Assembly: GCA_006227775.1 (NCBI GenBank) | Contig: SBFV01000360.1 | Coordinates: 1-10,663, forward strand | Length of the DNA stretch: 10,663 bases | Reading direction: 5' to 3' | Source: Gammaproteobacteria bacterium | GTDB lineage: Bacteria > Pseudomonadota > Gammaproteobacteria > Chromatiales > Chromatiaceae | Shown: piece after piece, positions 6,584 to 10,663 of the stretch | Numbering within the stretch: the first letter of the stretch is position 1 | Layout: the number at the start of each line of letters is the position of its first letter | The notes under the pieces: generated by a model | The model's input: the letters and a program-made list of their open reading frames with translations, nothing else | The model's database searches: none | Told to the model about the DNA's origin: nothing | Program-made: the position numbers and the translations under genes

Positions 6584-9065
6584 GGGTCGCCTCCTTGAAA
6601 TACTGGTCGGGGATGCCGCTCGCCCGCGCCGCCACCAGGGTGAAGTGGCTGCGCTGATTCTCGCGGCGGCGATAGAGGCCCTCGAACAGGCGGCGGACCA
6701 GGATCGTCGCCAGGCGCTGCAAGCGCTCCAGATCCGCCAGGCTGGATACCGTCATCAGCCCCGGCAGGCCCAGGATCTGGTAGCGGTCACTGGCCAGGGC
6801 GGCGGCGATGGCCGCGCGGTCGAAGGCGAAATTCCACCAGCCCTGGGTCCGCTTCCAGGCCAGCAGCTCCAGATAGAGAGCATCTTCATCCAGCAGCCCG
6901 ATCCAGCGGCGGAATTCCGCGGTGAGATCCGTGCCCAGGGAGCCCTGGGCGCTGGTGATCTGGCCCTCTTGGAGCTGGGCGGAGGCTACCGTGGCGCTGA
7001 GGGAAAGCTGGACCCGCTTTAGGCCCCGCAGCCAGTCCTCCCCCAGGGCGGCGACGGCGAAGTCGCGCTTGTCCGGCAAGGTGGCGCGCACCGATCGCAG
7101 CGGGGCGGGGGCATGGACCTGGATGGGGCAGCTCACCCGCCCGACAGCGGCGACGCCGTTGGTGGTCAGGCCATGCAGAAAGCTGTCCAGATAGCCGGAC
7201 TTGAGGCCATAGACATAGGCGGTCTGCAAGGGCGCCAGCACCGCCGGCGGTCGCGCCAGGCGCTTGCCGTCGCCATCGACCCCGGCGAAGCGCACCACCC
7301 GGCCGAACATCTGGATGATGAGGGAGCCCTCCCCCTGGCCCAGGCGCAGCAGGGTCAGGCTGGAAGGGCGGAAGTTATCCCAGCCCTCCGCGAAGCGCCG
7401 CGAGCCGATGAGCAGATTGAGCCCGGTGCCGGGGTCGTCCAGGGCGGCGAAGAGGGAGCCGGACAGGGCATCCTCCTCGCAGGGGAGGCGGGCCGACTCC
7501 AGGGCCTTGCCCAGGCCGGCGGCGTCGCCGACGTTGACCACGCCGAAATAGCGCAGCCGGTCGCCACGGCGCAGGCCCAGCCCCAACTCGCCCGGCGCCG
7601 ACTTGATCAGGCGCAGCGCCGGCTGGTCCCCGGCCTGCCAGCCACACACCTCGGTCAGGACGCGCCGCGCCAGGGCCGCCGGCTCCGCGCCCGTCACCGC
7701 CTGGCGTACCGCCGGCGGCAGCAGGTCCGCGCCCATCCCCGCACCCATCCCAGCGCCCAGACTCCCGCTAGGCCCCGTCAGCAGCCGCTCCAGGTCCGCC
7801 GCCAGCCCCTCCGGCCGGCTGAGACTGGCGGAGAGGAAGGCCAACACCGCCACCACGTCCGAGGTCTGCTCCTGATCGGCCTTGTTCTTGCCGCCGATGA
7901 CCGAGAGCCCGAGCAGCACCCACAGGGGGGCGGCGATCCCCAGGCGCGCCTCGCGCATGGCCCGCTGGCCGGCCGGGGAGCGGAAGCAGGCCAACTGGTG
8001 CCAGAAGGCCAGCAGGGCGGCGGTCAGGGTCTGACGCTGGGCGCTGGCGCTGGCCTCGCCCTGGGCGCCGACGCGCAGGTGCCAGAAGTCCTTGCCGTAG
8101 CGGTCGCGGTGAAAGCGGTCATAGGCATAGTCGAGGATCACCGCCTTGGCGTAGCGGCCGAAGGCATGTTCGCCCTCCGCCACCTGCCCGAAGGTAGCGG
8201 AGAACTCGATAAGCAGGCCGCGCTGGCCGGAGCTGGGGGCGCGGATGCCGGCCAGATCGGCCTGCAAGGCCTTCCAGGTGCTCTCTTCCGACTTCTGCCC
8301 CTTGTGCCCCTCATCGACGAAGACGAGATTGCGACCATCCGCGAACACCGAGGTCGCCACCGTCACGCCATCGCCCTTTTTCTCGTTGGCCAGCTTGTTG
8401 ATGTCCAGAACGATCAGGGTATCCGGCGTCCGGCGGCCCAGGGCGGCGGCGTCGCCGTCCATGGGATAGGCGAAGACCTCCCAGGCCGCCAGGGCGCGCA
8501 GCTTGTCGGCGTGCTGACGGGTCAGGGCCTCGGAGGGGGTGACGATCAAGACCCGGTCCCAGGCGCCGGGCCGGTCCAGCAGGGCCAGACAGACATGCAG
8601 CACATGGGTCTTGCCCGCCGCCGTCGCCATCCAAAAGGCGGCCACCTGCAAGTCCGCGGCCTCGAAGGGGGCGATGGTCTCGCCCTTGGGTTTGTGGGCG
8701 GCGAGAAAGGCGTTCAGCCGATCCAGGAAGGCCGCCGGGTCCTCGCGGCGGGCTCGCGCCCAGTGGGCGAAGAGGATCAGGGCCAGAAACTGGGCATAGC
8801 GGGGGCTGAAACGTACCTGGTCACAGGCCTGGCGCACCTCGCCGTCCAGGGACGCCAGCCCGGCGGAATCGGCAGTGGACACCGAGCCCAGGGCCTCCAG
8901 GTACTTGCCCTCCGCCAGGCCACGCGGGGCGCCCAGGGCCTCCTCCACGTTGCGCAAGGCGGTCATGGCCAGGCCCAGATCCACGCCCAGTTCCGCCGCC
9001 AGGGCCTCGCGCAACACCAGCGCCGCCTTGAGGCGGGCATGGCCGGAGCGGGTCACCGGGGCCAT
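6570..9065 (-). CDS. Type III Res-like DEAD/DEAH-box (superfamily 2) helicase
   Basis: An 831-residue helicase/translocase with every core motif of restriction-type superfamily 2 enzymes. Motif I is ATAAGKT (147-153), motif II is DEGH (251-254) and motif III is SAT (289-291). Motif V is EGWDNFR (560-566) and motif VI is QMFGRVVR (585-592), both very like Res subunits of type III restriction enzymes. A Pro/Arg/Ala-rich N-terminal region of about 130 residues precedes the helicase. A flexible linker with repeated GAGM (437-446) separates the two RecA-like halves, and about 240 residues follow motif VI. No PD-(D/E)xK motif is present here; the nuclease is the next but one ORF. The ATG at 9065 has GAGG six bases upstream. 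The 3' end overlaps the 30-codon ORF by 14 bases. The likely role is ATP-driven DNA unwinding or translocation in phage or plasmid defence (inferred). The long antisense frames opposite it come from its GC-rich codon bias. Confidence 0.88.
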   Translation of the reverse strand: MAPVTRSGHARLKAALVLREALAAELGVDLGLAMTALRNVEEALGAPRGLAEGKYLEALGSVSTADSAGLASLDGEVRQACDQVRFSPRYAQFLALILFAHWARARREDPAAFLDRLNAFLAAHKPKGETIAPFEAADLQVAAFWMATAAGKTHVLHVCLALLDRPGAWDRVLIVTPSEALTRQHADKLRALAAWEVFAYPMDGDAAALGRRTPDTLIVLDINKLANEKKGDGVTVATSVFADGRNLVFVDEGHKGQKSEESTWKALQADLAGIRAPSSGQRGLLIEFSATFGQVAEGEHAFGRYAKAVILDYAYDRFHRDRYGKDFWHLRVGAQGEASASAQRQTLTAALLAFWHQLACFRSPAGQRAMREARLGIAAPLWVLLGLSVIGGKNKADQEQTSDVVAVLAFLSASLSRPEGLAADLERLLTGPSGSLGAGMGAGMGADLLPPAVRQAVTGAEPAALARRVLTEVCGWQAGDQPALRLIKSAPGELGLGLRRGDRLRYFGVVNVGDAAGLGKALESARLPCEEDALSGSLFAALDDPGTGLNLLIGSRRFAEGWDNFRPSSLTLLRLGQGEGSLIIQMFGRVVRFAGVDGDGKRLARPPAVLAPLQTAYVYGLKSGYLDSFLHGLTTNGVAAVGRVSCPIQVHAPAPLRSVRATLPDKRDFAVAALGEDWLRGLKRVQLSLSATVASAQLQEGQITSAQGSLGTDLTAEFRRWIGLLDEDALYLELLAWKRTQGWWNFAFDRAAIAAALASDRYQILGLPGLMTVSSLADLERLQRLATILVRRLFEGLYRRRENQRSHFTLVAARASGIPDQYFKEATRGEV
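6584..6596 (-). promoter_or_regulatory. Ribosome-binding site of the 30-codon ORF
   Basis: On the minus strand AAGGAGG (6590-6596), a full Shine-Dalgarno match, lies six bases upstream of GTG at 6583 and inside the last codons of the helicase gene. It is the main reason to treat the small ORF as translated. Confidence 0.6.
7729..7764 (-). repeat. 12-bp repeats encoding a GAGM-type linker in the helicase
   Basis: Three adjacent 12-base units (7729-7740, 7741-7752, 7753-7764 on the plus strand) begin GCGCCCA, GCACCCA and GCGCCCA. Read on the coding strand, they give two GAGM motifs and a shorter relative within SLGAGMGAGMGADLL. The Gly-rich stretch probably forms a flexible linker before the second RecA-like domain, and copy number can vary without breaking the frame. 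Confidence 0.6.
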
Positions 9066-9075
9066 GATCCGCCTC
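9066..9075 (-). promoter_or_regulatory. Ribosome-binding site of the helicase gene
   Basis: On the minus strand, GAGG then CGGATC leads into ATGGCC, a six-base spacer that fixes the start at 9065. The cassette is nearly the same as those in front of the small ORF and the nuclease. Confidence 0.65.
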
Positions 9076-9224
9076 GGATGGCGAGGGCGAGGGCGATAGC
9101 GCGCTGTGGATATTTGCTGTGGGGGTGGGGCATGGGAATGGGTCAGGCCGTCTGTTGGGGGCTCTCCGGATTGGCGCTCAAGCCGTGGTCCATCTTGGCC
9201 GTCAGCCGTGGCTGCCGCGATTGG

Positions 9225-9362
9225 TTAACCGCCGCGAATCTCATTGAGACCGTCAATGCCATGGACTAACTCTTCAAGATCGATACTGCCAATTATCTGC
9301 CCGATGCGCTCGGTTGAAAGGGGACGAATCTGGCTGATCTATACCCATGAACGCTGGGGTAA
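9225..9362 (-). pseudogene. Probable decayed C-terminal end of a PemK/MazF-family toxin gene
   Basis: Read on the minus strand, the frame ending at TAA (9225-9227) gives LPQRSWV, an in-frame TAG (9339-9341), then ISQIRPLSTERIG and, further on, IDLEELVHGIDGLNEIRGG. From my knowledge of the family, this matches the end of PemK/MazF endoribonuclease toxins, where SWV-x-ISQIR-x-LS-x-ERIG is followed by an acidic helix ending in a short hydrophobic tail. The TAG sits where those proteins usually carry Lys, consistent with a single AAG-to-TAG change. The upstream part is missing: the frame continues to another stop at 9423-9425 but loses recognisable family sequence, and no antitoxin gene is visible. 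The family call rests on pattern memory, not a search. It may alternatively be a small unrelated ORF remnant. Confidence 0.45.
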
Positions 9363-9439
9363 CCATCGCCAAGGAGATGTCCGCGAAGACATCCGCGGCG
9401 CCTTCACCCCGTCCAAGCCGCGCTAAACATTTCAAGAAT

Positions 9440-9919
9440 TCATACCCGCTTTGCCTCAGCCAGCAGGATATCATGCAGTTCACGCGAATAATCTTCACTG
9501 TCGGAAGACGACATGAATTCTAGCACCCCTGGATGATTGAAATGATGCTTGATGAACAGCCGAATGGTGTCATAGGCTGAATTCTCTTTGCTGATATTCG
9601 CCCCGCTACTGATCTGAAATAGCCAGTTTTCCACGATGTTGAGCATGGGCCGGTAGTAATGCTCAAACTGTATTCTTTCCACTTCAGTCAAGGAGAAATA
9701 GGATCCTCGTCCCCGGATGACAATGGAGGCCAGTTCGGGATTGATGGATACTAAGGATGACAGTTTGTTCAAGGCATTGATCGTGTTTTGAACGGCGGAA
9801 ATCCGATCATTTCTGTTTTTCTCCTGAATTTGGATCATGAGTCCAATCAGGGTAAGAAGTACGGCAACAGTCGTTGCAATCTGGGCGATGATTTCAATGC
9901 TGGCGATGTTAAAATCCAT
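9440..9919 (-). CDS. Small single-pass membrane protein of unknown function
   Basis: A 159-residue protein with one N-terminal membrane segment (about residues 8-31, IEIIAQIATTVAVLLTLIGLM). A charged stretch (QIQEKNRNDR) and a mainly helical soluble domain of about 120 residues follow. The N-in or N-out orientation is unclear; the positive residues after the helix suggest that the C-terminal domain is cytoplasmic. I recognise no catalytic motif. The layout resembles many uncharacterised bacterial proteins with a leading helix and a soluble tail, some found in mobile or defence regions. The ribosome-binding site is weak. A candidate promoter lies about 95-125 bases upstream. Codon use is much less GC-rich than in the helicase operon. 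It is separated from the VOC gene by 135 bases. Confidence 0.7.
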   Translation of the reverse strand: MDFNIASIEIIAQIATTVAVLLTLIGLMIQIQEKNRNDRISAVQNTINALNKLSSLVSINPELASIVIRGRGSYFSLTEVERIQFEHYYRPMLNIVENWLFQISSGANISKENSAYDTIRLFIKHHFNHPGVLEFMSSSDSEDYSRELHDILLAEAKRV

Positions 9920-10014
9920 TGCTTTATGCCTGTGTGATAAGACCGTGGTGCTGCTACAGTGGAAGTTGATTCTCCCCTTGTTAGGCCTGGTTCGCTATGC
10001 CCTCAGGCCATCAT

Positions 10015-10043
10015 AATATAAGCCGGTTACTAGCAGCCCTGAA
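10015..10043 (-). promoter_or_regulatory. Candidate sigma70 promoter of the small membrane-protein gene
   Basis: On the minus strand, TATATT (10015-10020) matches the -10 consensus at five of six positions. TTCAGG (10038-10043) matches the -35 at three of six, with exactly 17 bases between them. Transcription would start near 10008, about 90 bases before the ATG at 9919. It lies just after the VOC stop codon, so the membrane-protein gene could be expressed on its own. Confidence 0.35.
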
Positions 10044-10054
10044 GGGGCACATTG

Positions 10055-10453
10055 TCAACTGCTGACTAATTCAGCTAGTTCAATCAGATTGCCGTCAGGG
10101 TCGCGAAGATAGATCGACAGAATGGGTCCAGTAGCCCCCGTCCGCCTCACGGGACCTTCGATGATTGGCCATTGACAAGCCTGCATGTGTTCAATCACCT
10201 TCGTTAAGGGCCATGAGGTGATAAAGCAAAGATCAAGCGCCCCGGGGCTTGGTACCTTGGCCTTGGGTTCAAACTCACTTCCCATGATATGCAGATTTAT
10301 TTTTTGGTTACCGAATTTGAAAGCCTGACGCTCAACCGCTGGTGTCCCGCCGACGAATTTTTCCAATTCCATACCCATGACCCGTGTATAAAAATCAATG
10401 CAGGGTACTTCGTTAACCGTGGTAAGAACAAGATGGTCAAGATGACTTATCAT
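10055..10453 (-). CDS. VOC-family (glyoxalase/dioxygenase-fold) protein
   Basis: A 132-residue complete single-chain VOC protein. It has the typical opening HLDHLVLTT with His7, the first-module end FGNQKINLHIMG with His55, the second-module start GALDLCFIT with Asp74, and the closing YLRDPDGNLIELAE with Glu125. These positions correspond to the metal-binding sites of the fold, with Asp replacing the more common His in the third. Overall it resembles the short proteins often annotated as glyoxalase/bleomycin resistance or VOC family virulence protein. Its substrate cannot be deduced. The start at ATG 10453 fits the conserved N-terminus (MISHLDHLVL), although no good ribosome-binding site is visible. 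It lies in the lower-GC block, 59 bases after the stop of the partial gene on the same strand. Confidence 0.85.
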   Translation of the reverse strand: MISHLDHLVLTTVNEVPCIDFYTRVMGMELEKFVGGTPAVERQAFKFGNQKINLHIMGSEFEPKAKVPSPGALDLCFITSWPLTKVIEHMQACQWPIIEGPVRRTGATGPILSIYLRDPDGNLIELAELVSS

Positions 10454-10512
10454 TTCAGTATTGCGCTAGAAATATTAAGTGTATGCCAATAAGTATGACA
10501 GCGGGCCGCATT

Positions 10513-10663
10513 TCATTCTCTCCCGAATTGCATGGCAAAGATGGCCTCGATGGCTTCAAGCCGATCAGAACCCTCGAAATTGAGGCTGGCGGGGTCGTTG
10601 GTGAAGACGCGGTCGGCGGGGTGCTGGTCGAGTTTGGCGATCAGCCAGTCCCTGGTTTCCGGG
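10513..10663 (-). CDS. C-terminal fragment of an unrecognised gene (5' end outside window)
   Basis: The last 49 codons of a minus-strand gene that runs off the right edge and ends at TGA (10513-10515). The readable part begins PETRDWLIAKLDQHPADRVF, continues with TNDPASLNFEGSDRLEAIEA and ends IFAMQFGRE. It has high GC and normal coding character, unlike the two genes to its left. I do not recognise the family from this tail. It has the same strand and base composition as the helicase operon and lies upstream of it. It could therefore be another component of that system, separated from the helicase by the low-GC block, but this is only positional inference. Confidence 0.6.
   Translation of the reverse strand, partial: PETRDWLIAKLDQHPADRVFTNDPASLNFEGSDRLEAIEAIFAMQFGRE

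Larger units (their letters stand above)
6454..6602 (-). repeat. Tandem duplication of the helicase-end/nuclease-start junction
   Basis: Two head-to-tail units, read on the minus strand, span 6602-6527 (76 bases) and 6523-6454 (70 bases), separated by three bases. Both begin TATTTCAmGGAGGCG (m = A or C), contain a start codon followed by GCGA, and reach TAG eleven codons after TAT. The first 33 bases match at 26 positions. Both end in CGGGCCA-purine-GGCGCCCT, and the last 20 bases match at 17. The middle is diverged. Unit 1 contains the helicase stop and the GTG of the small ORF. Unit 2 contains the small-ORF stop and the ATG of the nuclease. The simplest history is one duplication of a junction in which the upstream gene overlapped the downstream start by 14 bases. 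Confidence 0.75.
9066..9439. other. 374-base gap without an intact gene
   Basis: This interval separates the helicase start from the low-GC block. It contains the probable toxin-gene remnant (9225-9362), the helicase ribosome-binding site and short GGCGAG repeats (about 9080-9097). I saw no convincing -35/-10 pair for the helicase operon and no terminal inverted repeats of an insertion sequence. Between about 9098 and 9224 I see nothing interpretable. A 42-codon minus-strand frame there lacks coding character. Confidence 0.5.
9430..10500. other. Lower-GC block, possible horizontally acquired insertion
   Basis: Base composition drops visibly from about 9430 and rises again after about 10500. 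For example, 9541-9600 has 25 G or C in 60, while the neighbouring helicase and kinase genes are strongly GC-rich. Both genes in the block are on the minus strand and use many A/T-ending codons. No recombinase, flanking direct repeat or tRNA was found, so the mode of arrival is unknown. Confidence 0.5.

Noticed and set aside
7113..9269. 718-codon plus-strand open frame opposite the helicase
   Set aside because: It is antisense to a gene with all helicase motifs. Its composition is Gly/Gln/Arg/Ala-rich without domains, as expected from GC-rich codon bias.
9244..9426. 60-codon plus-strand ORF and the plus-strand phrase LFKIDTANYLPDALG, which loosely recalls addiction-module antidote proteins
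   Set aside because: The phrase is interrupted by stops and lies opposite the more convincing minus-strand toxin-like remnant, so both are treated as shadows.
9274..9498. 74-codon minus-strand ORF
   Set aside because: It overlaps the end of the membrane-protein gene and runs in a different frame from the toxin-like remnant, with no recognisable features.
9981..10048. Short inverted repeats GGCCTG/CAGGCC and GCCC/GGGC near the VOC stop
   Set aside because: Stems of four to six bases with no T-run are expected by chance and do not make a credible terminator.

Overview
The window is a high-GC bacterial chromosome segment with one short stretch of clearly lower GC near the right end. A YbbP-type ABC permease, a hybrid histidine kinase with a C-terminal Hpt domain, a cytochrome c4-like diheme cytochrome and an FNR-type operator together suggest a gammaproteobacterium with flexible respiration, perhaps a purple sulfur bacterium (Chromatiales). 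That placement is inferred from gene content and base composition. No marker gene is present.

Left half (1-5248, plus strand). The 3' part of a YbbP-like permease gene is followed by a 973-residue membrane-bound hybrid sensor kinase. The kinase has two membrane segments, a HAMP-like linker, PAS, HisKA, HATPase, receiver and Hpt domains. A 299-base gap then holds an FNR/ANR-like box at 4230-4243, about -41.5 from a plausible -10, and a strong GC-rich hairpin. The diheme c-type cytochrome gene follows.

Middle (5392-9065, minus strand, convergent with the cytochrome). This is a compact operon reading right to left. It encodes an 831-residue superfamily 2 helicase resembling type III restriction (Res) subunits, a previously unlisted 30-codon ORF, and a 370-residue PD-(D/E)xK-type nuclease. 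It looks like a Res enzyme split into helicase and nuclease, with no methyltransferase in the window; a DNA-defence role is the likeliest reading. The helicase-nuclease junction has been duplicated in tandem (about 76 and 70 bases). This creates the small ORF, which overlaps the helicase stop by 14 bases and the nuclease start by 14 bases. Its PGQGALF motif matches the nuclease N-terminus, and all three codon differences in that motif are synonymous. All three genes share nearly the same ribosome-binding-site/start cassette. This is the most unusual structure in the window.

Right part (9066-10663). A 374-base gap upstream of the helicase holds what looks like the decayed 3' end of a PemK/MazF-type toxin gene. 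Then comes a lower-GC block (about 9430-10500) with two minus-strand genes: a small one-pass membrane protein of unknown function and a VOC/glyoxalase-like protein. High-GC coding resumes at the right edge with the last 49 codons of an unrecognised minus-strand gene. The low-GC block lies between that gene and the helicase operon and may be an insertion.

I saw no tRNA, rRNA, CRISPR array, complete insertion sequence or integrase gene.
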